Below, piece after piece: positions 11,145 through 21,930 of a DNA stretch of 64,000 bases (the first letter of the stretch is position 1; each line of letters opens with the position of its first letter). The DNA lies in NCBI GenBank assembly GCA_022376515.1, contig WTXI01000019.1:372001-436000 (forward strand), in the 5' to 3' direction. Below the pieces are notes generated by a model. It was not told the DNA's origin. It worked only from the letters and a program-made list of their open reading frames with translations, and ran no database searches. Source of the stretch: Lactifluus volemus (Eukaryota > Basidiomycota > Agaricomycetes > Russulales > Russulaceae). A program made the position numbers and the translations under genes.

Positions 11145-12882
11145 CTTATTCTCTATCACGCCTGTAGTGAACTCCAGGCACAGTCCACACTCCCAACGCC
11201 GGAAGGGTGGATTTCGTACATTCACCCCCAAGGATGGGCTTACTTTTATCATCCCAGGGCCCGCATGATCACCAACGATGACATCCGAAGACCAGAGCTA
11301 CTCGATGTCATTGAGAAGTATATAGTAACATACCCCTTCTCACTGACAGACGGGATGGAACTCTTTGTTCCCCATGACCCACAACCCAATGAACATATGT
11401 TCTCGCTGTTGTGAACCACAATTCTTGTATGGCCGGATATAGCTTGAAGGAGGTACAAACTCCCGATGGGATGGATGCCGATCACAGTGCGTTTTAGTTC
11501 AATGACTCGGAGGATGTTTACGCCTGACCTGCGTCTCCAGTAAACAAGAGACGGAGAATGTACTGGAATTACATCGAAAGGCACCCAAACCATGTTCATC
11601 TTGCTCCAAAGGTGGAGCAGGAGGCCAGAGATGCATTAACTTGGTTTTATCTCGGTATCTACCTCTCACCCAGGGCTATTGCAAGATCTTACGGCCATTT
11701 TAGATAACATTAGGGCTGGATCACGCAGCACGGTACCCTTCTCAAAACAGGAGTGTGAGGATTTGCTGCGCGCAATATCTTTGATCAATTGTAAGAGGCC
11801 TAGCCCGATATGTCTAGTACTGCCCTGACATTTTATTCAAGTTGATCCCGGTGATAACTCGCCAGGTAGAACGACCTTTTTCAGCTGGCTTTTGAAAGTG
11901 ATTTGTGCGTTTTGCGTCCGAGATTTCTTCTTTTGTGTACTTAAGATCACTACAACCACAGGGACATACCGTGTCTCGTCGCGCCATGGACAAGATACAA
12001 CCCGGCAATGGGAGGAGAATAAAGCCAGAAGCGTACCGACTGGTCCTTTGCCCAGCGCTCCGTTTCCGGCGTACATCCGAGTCCCGCTGAACTTTATCAC
12101 GAACGTTTTCTTTTTCTCGATTCCCAACTCGTACTTAGAGCACATCAAGGTTGCCAGCGAATACCATGGCCGACTTGCCACTTTGCAGAATGTTTGGGGT
12201 CAGTATACTAGCCGAATTGTCAAGGAATATCAAGACTTCCTCCTCATTGTAAGGGTGCATTTTGCTCCTCTTTGATTAACGCTGATTTGGGAAGGCTACC
12301 GTGCTGTTGTCGTGAGTAAACGATACACGGCCCATAATTAACGCTTATTGAAACCGGTTTCACTCTGTAGAGCAACTGTGGCTCTACTCTCCGTACCCGA
12401 TATCCAGTCGACCGCCAAAGCCGCGGGCATCGTTTCTGTCTTTGCTTCAATGGGAAGCATGATCACTGGAGTGTTCTGCCTCTGGAGACACCAAGTTAAT
12501 GTCAAACAGTCGCAATCAGTAGGTCGCATGTTTCCGAATGCGGTGCATCAGTGATGATAGCTAACCCACTGCCAAGTTCACATATTTACACAACGCCCAT
12601 CATGGCACCTTTGGGCTACATGGACATGTCGTGTTCCTCAGCTTGCCCCCGGTACTACTGGTGTGGAGCATCATAGCATTTGCAATTGGCTTCATTGCAT
12701 ACACGGCCCAAGGCTTGGTGGGAGTTCACAACACAGGGGAGTGGGCCGCAGCTTGGGTAGCTTTGAGCATATCATCATTTGTGCTTATTGCAGTGGTATG
12801 TGCTCTGTACATTTTCGCTGGTATGTGGAAACACAAGCGGGACCAGAAAATGGCGCGGGTGGTGCGTCTACGACCACCATAA
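11145..12882 (+). CDS. WW-like domain, multi-TM protein (agaricomycete type)
   Basis: The start was not found; the frame is open from 11145. The first exon has a WW-like segment (LPTPEGWISYIHPQGWAYFY, then HPRARMIT) followed by DIRRPELLDVIEKYIVTYP. Later parts include KRRRMYWNYIERHPNHV, KVEQEARDALTWFYLG, then TVPFSKQECEDLLRAIS. Beyond about 12060 are PAYIRVPLNFITNVFFF and WGQYTSRIVKEYQDFLLI, then transmembrane helices (ATVALLSVPDIQSTAKAAG and VFLSLPPVLLVWSIIAFAI, and SSFVLIAVVCALYIFAGMW) before the stop at 12880-12882. From memory this layout fits a family common and often multicopy in mushroom genomes, with no assigned function. At least one base is missing near 11402, and the region 11500-11900 is hard to join, so this copy may be degraded. 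Confidence 0.5.
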
Positions 12883-12962
12883 AACTTTCCTGTACCTTGT
12901 AGCGTAATTGTACCCCGACAAGTGGATTCGAATTCAATGCGGTGCTCTATGTACAACTCAAC

Positions 12963-13927
12963 TTACAATGGCTCAATGGCCATGGGAACGGCGCCTGCTT
13001 GAGAAGCAGGTTTACCAAGTACTTCCAGGCCTTCCCAGAACGTGGGCAGCTCGTTTCCCGGTACAAATAACCTCTCTACGCCGTCCTTTGTGATTACAGC
13101 CATGCGAACCACGCCCCCTGATGAACCGTCACGAGCCATGGCCAGCGACAGTGCTAAGAGATATCTGAGTATGCCGAGACCTCCTCGACAGTAATAACAG
13201 AGTGCTTACTGTTTTTAACAAATTGAATTGTCTCGTCGCGCCCCCAGCCTTCTCGATACGTCGCGTCGCAATACCCGTAGACATAGGTTGATCCAGAGCC
13301 CCCGATAGCCCACGGCTGACGGAAGAGACCGCCACCGAGTGGAATATTATACACACTCGGTCCGACCTCTTTGTCCCATCCTGCAACGATGATGCCAGCG
13401 CTGAGCGCACCCTTGTTGGAATAGCATATAGTCTCGAACAACCTCGCAGCGACATGTACGGACGGTGGCCCGCCGTTGGCTTGTCTGCATTCCCATCCAG
13501 ATAATATATATATATCAGACAGATGCTTCAGCGAGAAAAAGGTAAACGGCGCACGTAAATTGCTGTAGAGCCATGTGCACTACGTCTGCAATGGCTTGCG
13601 TATCGGCTGCGGAGCCAGATCGACAGCAGTAGATGCGATCGTGGACATAGGTCAGTTTATCTGTTACACGGTTGGCCTAGTCAAACGGGTGTCCGATTTG
13701 TTAGTGAGCGGGCGGCGGGCCCTTTGGTTTCGAAAAAAGTATGAGAAACTCACGATGTAGCTTCCCGTCGTGGTTCTGCTGTCTGCACCGACGATTACAC
13801 CGCCGTCGAATTGGACGGCCATGATCGAAGTCTGTCAACGAGAGATGACTGGTCAAATCTACGAGGCTAGTTGGAAAGGGAGGCGACGTACACCGAGGTT
13901 GACCTCGCCAGTTTTGAGCCTGTCCAT
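12963..13927 (-). CDS. PRE3: 20S proteasome subunit beta-1 (PRE3/PSMB6)
   Basis: This is the catalytic subunit with caspase-like activity in the beta ring of the 20S core. The start chosen at 13927 gives a 12-residue propeptide ([12 protein letters not shown]), and the following intron ends just before the catalytic threonine ([18 protein letters not shown]). Downstream are RTTTGSYIV and [20 protein letters not shown], then [12 protein letters not shown]. The exon near 13230-13440 reads [20 protein letters not shown] then [20 protein letters not shown]. The last exon has [20 protein letters not shown] and ends at TAA 12963-12965. The frame stays open upstream of the start without an ATG; yeast Pre3 has a slightly longer propeptide. 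It is divergent from RPN12. Confidence 0.92.
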
Positions 13928-14078
13928 GTCATAGTTTCCATACTGGCCAAGTCGTGAATGAGGTAGGTTCAAGCGTGTGAGTGTCTGATTACGCGTTGTC
14001 GCACTCGCACTTTACAGTAAGAACGCGCGTCGCGTAACCGACTCGTACACAAACTGTCGTAGCTCGAGCTCGCTCACC
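13928..14078. promoter_or_regulatory. Shared divergent promoter PRE3/RPN12
   Basis: A 151-bp interval separates the two divergent proteasome genes. It is GC-rich with several CGCG-containing words, including ACGCGTTG at 13991-13998, which holds the MluI cell-cycle box core ACGCGT. The same 8-mer lies in the PRE10/NUP82 promoter. I see no PACE element (GGTGGCAAA), the Rpn4 site used by yeasts. Regulatory function is inferred from position only. Confidence 0.4.
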
Positions 14079-15139
14079 ATGTCCTCATCAAAGCTCCATA
14101 CACTGTACAAGCAACTTCTCAGAGCTTTCACATCTCAACCGTCAGACCTGAAAACGTCTGGTAAACTATTGGCCGACCTCAAAGTACGGTTCGTTCCGCC
14201 CTGGCTCACTCTGCCTCCCTGACGCGCGCCCCCGCCCGTTAGGTCGTTTAATAGAGACGGGACTCATATTTCCTCAGGGAGATTATAGTACCAAAGACCT
14301 TGTGATCGCGCGTGAGTGCCGCAGTTCAGACTTTCCTTACCGCAACTCAGATAATTATATATAACAGGTGAGATCTCGAAATTGGGGCATTCTGGAGCAT
14401 ACGGACCAAGGCGGTTCCTTCGTTCGACCGCTACTTTTCACAATTGCAAACGTTTTACAATGACTATAGGCGAGTCATCCCAGCCGTTGCTGACCGCACC
14501 CGTTGCTCATAGATGCTCCGTGTGCTGTGGCGTGTGTACAGTTCCATCCTCCCGCACTCAGAGCGCGAGTACCCCATCCGCGGCCTCAACCTCATCCGTC
14601 TGCTCATCCAAAATCGTATCGCCGATTTCCACACGACGCTAGAGTCGCTCCCTCTCCCAGCGGACGAACTGCTCTCGAACCCTTTCATTCGACATCCGGT
14701 CAATCTCGAGCGGTGGCTTATGGAGGGTAGCTACAGCAAAGTCTGGAACGCACGAGAAGAGGCTCCGGCGGAAGAGTACAAGTTCTTTGTCGACAGTCTC
14801 ATGGGCACGATCCGGTTCGTAACGTCTTTCCTTTGTCCACGACATATCTACTGCGTGGGGAATCTATTATTGAGAGTGAACTTTTTGATGCGATAGGAAT
14901 GAGATTGCAAGTTGCGAAGAGGCGGCGTACGAGAGCCTCCCGCTCAAGGACGCAGCGACACTGCTTTTCTTCAGATCACAATCGGAAGTGCTGGACTTTG
15001 CAAAGCAGGTGGGCTCAACATCACCACATGTGTCTCAATGTACTCACTTCTTTGTGCCATTGCGTCAGCGGGGCTGGCAGATCGATTTGACGGAGGCATG
15101 ATCAGGTTCGCTCAAAAAGGCGAGGAAAGCTGGAGATAG
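14079..15139 (+). CDS. RPN12: 26S proteasome lid subunit Rpn12 (PSMD8)
   Basis: Rpn12 is a PCI-domain subunit of the 19S lid and joins last in lid assembly. Exon 1 (14079 on) reads MSSSKLHTLYKQLLRAF. Further exons give ETGLIFPQGDYSTKDLVIA, FDRYFSQLQTFYNDY and YPIRGLNLIRLLIQNRIADF, then NPFIRHPVNLERWLMEGSYS. The helical/PCI part continues with YKFFVDSLMGTIR and NEIASCEEAAYESLPLKDAA, then LLFFRSQSEVLDFAKQ. The last exon is RGWQIDLTEAMIRFAQKGEE followed by SWR and TAG 15137-15139. Single bases must be restored near 14245, 14374 and 15097, each turning a doubled base into a single one. The intron 14470-14541 appears to use a GC donor (GCGAGT). The length fits the family (about 270 residues). Confidence 0.88.
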
Positions 15140-15366
15140 GAAAGGAGAAGTTGATTTCTAACAATCTTGCATATGCACGCGAGTTAGAACAGATCGTATA
15201 ATCGCATACACTCCCTTTGTCTATACCGTGTAAACTGGATTCTTTTCCGTCACCGTCTGCTCTGTGCGCCGCGCAGTTCTGTAATCTGAGTTCATCGACG
15301 AGACCAAGGGAAAAGTGGGACGCAGGATCGTTGGGCTGCGATACAATACACCAAGTGGAGATATAA
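15140..15366. other. Convergent spacer RPN12/PRE10
   Basis: Short AT-mixed 3' interval between two convergent proteasome genes. No element was recognised. Confidence 0.35.
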
Positions 15367-16424
15367 TCACTCGAAATTCTCTAATGCTTCCCTTGCTTTC
15401 CGGTCCGCTTCCTCAAAAAGGTCCTTGGTACGGGGACATGGCGCCCATTGGTCTCATCACCAATCCAAGACATCTCTAGCTCAAATTCCTTCTCTTTTGC
15501 GTCATCGTGAACGAGGTGAATGCTGTAATAATGTTGGCTGTGGGACGATCATCAGAGACAAACACGGATACTTACATTCGCGCAGCTTCAAAGACTGCTT
15601 CCCGTGTTGTTAGTTCAGATAGCTTGAGCTTTCGAGTTCAGTCTTTGCAAGCTGACGGCCTTTGCCAGCAGCAGCGCCGTGGTAGCCCTGTGGAGCGTGA
15701 TGTTGAATAGCGAGGCTGGTCCAAATGATGCCTGTACGCACGTAGAAGACGCCGCTCGGTTCAATGACATATATCGAAGGGCCATTCTTGTCGATGCCTC
15801 CAAGGATAGTACTGCAACCGAACGGCCGCACAGAAGAGTAAAGGGTATACGCCTGTACATAGAGACCTATACGGTCCGCCAATGCCTAGGCACCAAATAA
15901 TGAGACGTGGAGGAGGGGCGCCAACGGTATGCATGACGTACCTTAAGAGGTCCTGGCTCGCGATAGTTGTCACGGTAGTTAGCAGCTTCATCTCGCGCTC
16001 TGTTGGCAAGATGACGTCCATCAGCCAGAAGGCCAGAGCTAGCCTAGTCGGCTGTAAGCAGGGATCGAGGTGGATGCGCAAGACGCACCAGACCAATATG
16101 CTGGTCTACTGTCTGGATTCTACGATTCGCTCCAGGTACTAAGAGTTTTGAGTGTACCAGCTTCTCTACAGCCAAGACAACACCATCTTTGACGCGAAGT
16201 CCAATCGACGTTCTAGAAGGAGAGATGTAGTACCGTGGAGACTAGAATACTGCAACAAGGACATACCCAGAATTGTCAACCGCTTTGCTTGCGTATTCGA
16301 CCTGTAGGGTATGGAGTGAGGACAATGGTCAATATGAACGTACAAAAGGTGTGACCTGAAATATGCGGCCATCTGGAGAGTAAGTGCTGGCAGAGAGGTC
16401 GTAGCCTGTACCGATGGAAGTCAT
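15367..16424 (-). CDS. PRE10: 20S proteasome subunit alpha-7 (PRE10/PSMA3)
   Basis: This is a structural subunit of the outer alpha ring; the alpha-7 tail region contributes to regulatory-particle docking. The start at 16424 gives [14 protein letters not shown] and the alpha-subunit signature YSPDGRIFQ, cut by an intron. Next come [20 protein letters not shown] and the [11 protein letters not shown] region. The middle exon reads [39 protein letters not shown] and SGVFY, then [18 protein letters not shown]. The last exon ends in an acidic/basic helix ([18 protein letters not shown]) and TGA at 15367-15369. PSMA3-type proteins share the SIYVIEPSG and GYxGxAxGKGRQ blocks. It starts 125 bp from the NUP82 start on the opposite strand. 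Confidence 0.92.
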
Positions 16425-16549
16425 TATTTAACTGGACGCGCAAGCTCGCTTCGACAATCATAAAAGACGCGTTGGTCAAGCGTGGGAAACGTGCCGGACA
16501 CGCGGACCGTGCTTGACTTGACACTCAACCTCGGTCGTCGATCGTAAAC
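16425..16549. promoter_or_regulatory. Shared divergent promoter PRE10/NUP82
   Basis: A 125-bp interval drives two divergent genes. It contains ACGCGTTG at 16467-16474, identical to the 8-mer in the PRE3/RPN12 promoter. Function is inferred from position and recurrence. Confidence 0.4.
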
Positions 16550-19529
16550 ATGGCTTTGGTACCTTTGGACGCGTCCGAATACTCTGATGACTGGTCGTCT
16601 CTACTCAAAGCTCACCCTATATTCTCCTCCTCAACAGACACGACCCAGTCACAAAAACTCGAACTTTCAACCAACTCGCTCCCTGACTTCACCCAGCTCG
16701 AGCCATCCCATGACTCTCCTTTGCCTTCTCGTAGACGCCAGGTTATGGTATTGAAGGATGCGGATTTGATAGTGGCTATTGGGACGGAAATTAGGGTGAC
16801 ATCTCTCGCAGACCCTAAGCGTGGTAGGGCCACGTCCAAGTCGTACAAAGCGCGCCTCACTCTAAAGCTATGCTTCGTCCAATCCTAACATGCCCCTTTA
16901 GGTTCTGCATACACCCAATATTCAGTTTAACATATGTCAATTATCAATAAACCCAACAGGGAAGCTGCTAGCAGTGGCAGGTACTTTCCAAGTCGCCGTC
17001 GTGGTCCTTCCTCGATCCGGTTTCATGCGCCTAGTTCCATCAACTATAGACTGCAAGTACGCGTCGCTCTCATGCACTTCGCATCTCTTGATGCCTAAGC
17101 CTGTTTTCTGCAGATCCATCCAAGTTGGACAATACTTCCATGCCTCCTCCGCTTCCGCGCCAATAGCCAAGATTGAATGGCATCCATGGGGTGATGCAGG
17201 GTCAACACTCATGGTAATGACCGAAGATGGGAAACTTCGGTATGATCGGCCACTTTCATGCGTAGCGTTATTCACAAATTGTCCTTGATGGTAGCGAGTA
17301 CGACATCTCGGTGGATCCGGAAGAGCCCTTACAGGTTGTTTCCTTTGTTCCTGACCGCCGCAGGTCGTCAAAAACATTCAACGCGGTCGACGCAACAGAG
17401 CGCGAAGTTGCATCATTCACCCTCGGTAAGGGAAAGGCTGATTGGGGCCCTTTGACCATTTATGCCGTTATGAAGAATGGGGACGTGTATGCGGTTTGCC
17501 CCTATATGCCCAAGAACGCGTACGCTTCCCTTCCCGCTTGTCGAGGTTTGTTTAAACACCATTTGTTTATATAGGTCAATACCTTCATCGTACATCCATG
17601 CCCTCGAGTGCTTCGTTGCGGCCAAGCAAGAATATCTCTCTCAAAGCCCATCATCCGAGTCTCAATCATTATCAACTACATACGCCTATCAGCATAAGTA
17701 CATTAGTGCACTTCTCAAGCAACTTCCTCCGGGGACTGTTTTCCCGGCAGTATCTCGTCCCGTCCTCCTCCACCCGCCGACAACAATGAAAGCTACACCC
17801 TTGCGCCAAGGCCCTTTCCTCTTGCAGCCAGCACCGCTCACGCTCGACGGAAGCGAGGAGGGTGATGCCACTGATATCCTATACCTCGCGTTTGATAAAG
17901 ACGATGAGTTCGGTGATGATGGAGAAACAGAGCGACTGGGTCTAGTTTTGGTGGCTTTTCAGGATGGCAAGGTCGATGTTTGTCTTGACGTGGATAAGGT
18001 GGAGGCACGCTGGGAGAGCCGACAGGTCAGTGTGGAATACTCTCGTTCCCAAACCCGCCTTCAATTGTGATTCCAGTCCTCGAGTACCGAACTACCCATG
18101 CTGGCCGTATATGAGACAATCGACCTCGGGTTAATTGTGACACTATCGGCGACCCGGCCATCTTCCCTGGAGCTCGTTCGGGGGAATTCTCCCGTCTTTC
18201 TTCCAGATCCAATACACGGGAACACCGTTTATGTATATCACGCTTTTGGGGTGCACGCTATTCACCTCCACCGAATGTTGCGTGCCTTCAGCAGTGCTCT
18301 GCATTCTATTTCAGGAAGGGTGGAAGATGCACTTTTGACTGTGTTGCGTAACCCCACCTCTGCTGAGGTTCAACAAATCGTGTCGACATTCTCTGTGGAG
18401 AGAAAGTGAGTTTCCAATGACCAGCTCGAGCGACCGTTCACTGAATGTTCAGAACGCAGGGCGTCCAATCCAGTTATCGCCGTCGCTGTTCCCAACGACG
18501 TTTACTTGAACTACAGCATATTCATTCTCACCTCGTCCATGACCGTCGTGTCCTTCTCCTTAAACATGTATGCCGGCTTTCCACCCAACGATGAGCCCAA
18601 AGACCGGGTACCCGCAGACCGGTTACTCGGGCCGCCGAGGAGCCACTCGCATATACGTCGCTGCTCGGCATTAAGCCCTGGGAACCGCCGACAGGCCTGT
18701 CCTCAACTGGTCTACCTACCACGCCGCGACACGCCGCTCCGGAACCGAAGGACTTCCGCATAACGCCCGACACGCTCCGCTTCTTCTCCACCAAAGTGGA
18801 CGAGATCGCCGCGCGCGCCCACAACGTCGAATCCGCCTACCGCGAAACGAACGCGCGCGTGGAGCTGCAGCACGAAGAGTGGCAACGACAGACGGACAAG
18901 CTCGACGAGATCCGGGCGCTCGTGGCAGAGCTCCGCGGCGCGCGGCAAGACCACACCGATGCGAGGGCCCGCGCGATACGGGCGGGTCAGCAGACGCTGC
19001 TCGCAAGGCTAGACCGCGTGCTCGGGGAGATTATGAAGCGCGCAAATCCGACCCTAAGCGACCAGGAGACCAAGTGGTTCGATGAGCTGAGCAGAATGCG
19101 GGAACAAGTGCTTGGTGTAGGGAGGTACGATGACGCGTCGTTAAAGGCGCGAGTGCAAACGGTGGGTGGCCTTTTTGGGGTGATGTGAGGTCGCTTTGTA
19201 TTGATCATGCACCCTTGAAGCTGAAACGGGAGTACGAGCGACTGTTGCCTCACCTAAAAGCCCTGAGCGAGAAGGAGCGGGCAAGAGCGAAGAGCATGCA
19301 GGAAAGGAATCAAGGCCTTGGTCTATCCCAAGCGTTCCAATTTGGACAACAGTTTAACAAAGAGTACGTCCGCGCTCTTCTTCCTCGCTCTTACCCTTAG
19401 TTTTTGAAACTGAACTTACGTGACTTCCTTAGGCGCACAAAATTAGAGAAGCTTCAGACTGATCTACTTGGTCTGGCTTCTACACTGGAGCTACCACTCA
19501 GTCGGCCACCAACACTGCTGGGTTCATAA
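16550..19529 (+). CDS. NUP82: Nucleoporin Nup82/Nup88
   Basis: Nup82 anchors the cytoplasmic mRNA-export platform of the pore through Nsp1 and Nup159. The start at 16550 (MALVPLDASEYSDDWSSLLK) opens an N-terminal beta-propeller region. It includes VLKDADLIVAIGTEIRV, LSINPTGKLLAVAGTFQVAV, IEWHPWGDAGSTLMVMTEDG and WGPLTIYAVMKNGDVYAVCP. The middle part carries YIHALECFVAAKQEYL and the acidic YLAFDKDDEFGDDGE. The C-terminal third (about 18730-19529) is a long coiled coil: FRITPDTLRFFSTKVDEIAA, then NVESAYRETNARVELQHEEW and further heptads. The stop is TAA 19527-19529. Several short introns are evident. The propeller-plus-coil layout fits the Nup82/Nup88 family. Its complex partner NSP1 is nearby. 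Confidence 0.75.
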
Positions 19530-19765
19530 AAATAACATTACTACATCTATCGGTTCCATCTCCGGTACTAGATCTTTACATAGTTGAATTGTATTTTACC
19601 AATATATTCAAACGGGATGGGATGATTCAAGATATCGAACACGAGCCACTAAGTTACTTATCGATACAGGAGACCAGCCACGTCTTGCTCTTTCGTTCTC
19701 CGTTTACGTGTGCCGGCACGAGGAGGCGATAAATATAGACTCGGCATTATGCCGCGAACCTAGGT

Positions 19766-21930
19766 TTATCTAGTCCAAACGCTTCGCGCGCGGAGTTGCT
19801 CCCCATAGAACCATATCAATATTGGGAACGGAATTCCTAGGGCAATCGTGAGCAGGGCGAGAAGCGAGTTGCCCAGACCGAGACCCAGGGCGTCGAACAT
19901 CTGCGACCCAAAAAGGGGAAACGCAAAGGCGAGCATGGACCTGGTGACCTGCAAGTGGTGCATATGCATACGTCAAATCGTTCGACACCGTCGGTACTGT
20001 CAGATAGAGCTAGAGGGGACGTACCGACGCGGCGGACAACGCAGAAGCTGCATAGGTAAAAGTGTCCACGAGGTAAAGGTGAATTGGCAGGCTAGAAATG
20101 GAAATTGGAAAAAGGGGACAAATATCGGTTTTATCATAGGGCGGGTTTACTTAGCAAGCAAACGTACAAAGTTATCATCGCGCCGAAACCAAAAATACCG
20201 GTGCCGATGATAGGCATGATCCAATGGGCTCTGGCTTGGGCGGTCCATCCATACCAGCTGTGGAAAAAGGTCCAAGTGTCATGTCAGCCGCAGGGAGTGA
20301 ACCAGATACCGCGAGCGCGGGGAACTGGAAACCGGACTCGGACACGTACAATAATCCTATCGGAACGATGCATGACCCAACCAGGATGGCTGGGACTCTC
20401 ATCTCCGGTTTACCTTCACCACCGTTACGGGCAGCGAGCTAGCCCTACGATTGACAAGCGGAAAAAGACAGAAAAGGTTGGAAACCGTACGGTGAGGTAG
20501 AGCTTGTTTCCGTAGTGCCCCCCAGAACTGTCGCCACGGTGAAACCTACTCCAAGTCCGAGATATGCAAGACCGGCGACGCCAGTGCCGAAATGATACAC
20601 GTTATTGAATAAATCTACGTTTTGTCAGATTTCTCTAGGGGTTGAACAACTGCCTCGGACGTGCCGGGGAACGTGGCGAACATGAGGTAGTAGATGCCTA
20701 AATACTTATCAGATCGGGCCAGCCTGAGGGCACACGTTTTGATGGGGAAGGACTGACCATACATGCTGCCAAAGATGGTAAGTGATGCCGGGGAGACGAT
20801 TTAAAAAGAACATACAAGGCCATGTAGATGCTGAGCATGAAGCAGACGATGCTTCTCGTCAGCAAAATAAACGGTCTTTGGAGGTTTGTGAGCAAGTAGT
20901 TCAGGCGATCACCGCAGGCTTGTGCAAGATTAGGATTGTTTTCCAGCACTTCTTGTTTGTTTTTTTGCCTCCGAGATCCGTAGAAGGATGACGGGGGCAT
21001 ATGTCTCACGATACAGAAGTATGCCGGCGACGGAAGCAAGGGCAGAGATGCCAGCGACCAGGATAAAGAGGTATTTCCAACCAATAGTCTCTGCCATGAA
21101 TCCGCCTATCGCGGGGCCAATGGCGGGAGCTCCACGCGCCGGAGGTCAGAGTAATATAAGACAATACGAACAATATTAGACCTACCGACAACGGGACCGA
21201 GAGTGTACACCGCCATGGCAACAGCTCGGTCCTCTGCGGCAAATACATCTCCTACGATGCCACCACCAACAGCAATGGGTGCACCGCCAGCCCATCCACC
21301 TGCACACTTCTCAGGTGACAGACATCATGAATTGTTCACAACTTACTGAAAAACCGAAAAACAATGAGGGCAGCTTTGGACGGTGCGAACGCGCAAGCCA
21401 AGTTAAACGCAACAAATAGTAAATTGTTTATGTGAATGATCTGGCAGTGGTTATTAGTTATTAGATCTGGCGGGGGAAGGATTGTACTCTACAAGGTACT
21501 CACCCATGTTCTACCGTACATCTCTGACAAAGGCGCATTGAGAAGTGGACTTAGGGCAAAGGAAAGCATGAAAATGGATAAAGTCAGGGCAAGCTCCGTC
21601 GGGTTGACGATGTGAAACCGCTCGGCGATGTAGGGCAAAGCGGGTGCCATCATAGAACTAACGATAGCAGCCACCACGGTGTACATCGAAACCTGTTATC
21701 AAATGTAGTGTATGCCGCGAGGAACCATTAGAGCCTCGAATTGATAGTTTCGAGTGACTGAACTCACCACGCTCACCGCCGCCCATTTTTTCCTTTGAGG
21801 CCAGTTTCGCGGGTTTCTTGGATCGACGGTCCAGTCTTCGACGATTCCCGGAGCCTCCGTGGTCTCCGCGGGAGGAGCAAAGCTTTCTTTCCCCCTTCCC
21901 CCGCTGCCTTCATGTTTTCATGAGAGATTG
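19766..21930 (-). CDS. MFS drug:H+ antiporter-type transporter (DHA1)
   Basis: A 12-TM-type major facilitator transporter, probably of the plasma membrane. The N-terminal cytosolic part reads VEDWTVDPRNPRNWPQRKKW, typical of fungal DHA1 proteins. TM1-2 follow (YTVVAAIVSSMMAPALPYIA and LALTLSIFMLSFALSPLLNA), with motif A (PLSEMYGRTW). Motif C-like GPAIGGFMAETIGWKYLFIL and RETYAPVILRRSRRQK mark TM5-6 and the central loop. NLQRPFILLTRSIVCFMLSI begins the second half. The last exon (LLALLTIALGIPFPILIWFY) ends at 19766-19768. The gene is cut by many introns. The exact start is unclear: a G-run near 21,905 seems short by a base relative to the Met codon at about 21,920. The substrate is unknown. 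Confidence 0.75.

Noticed and set aside
13928..14078. Yeast-type PACE element (GGTGGCAAA) in the proteasome promoter
   Set aside because: Not present on either strand of the interval by eye.
14245..15097. Programmed ribosomal frameshifting in RPN12
   Set aside because: There are three independent sites with no slippery heptamer, and the same defect pattern occurs in many unrelated genes. Sequence error is simpler.
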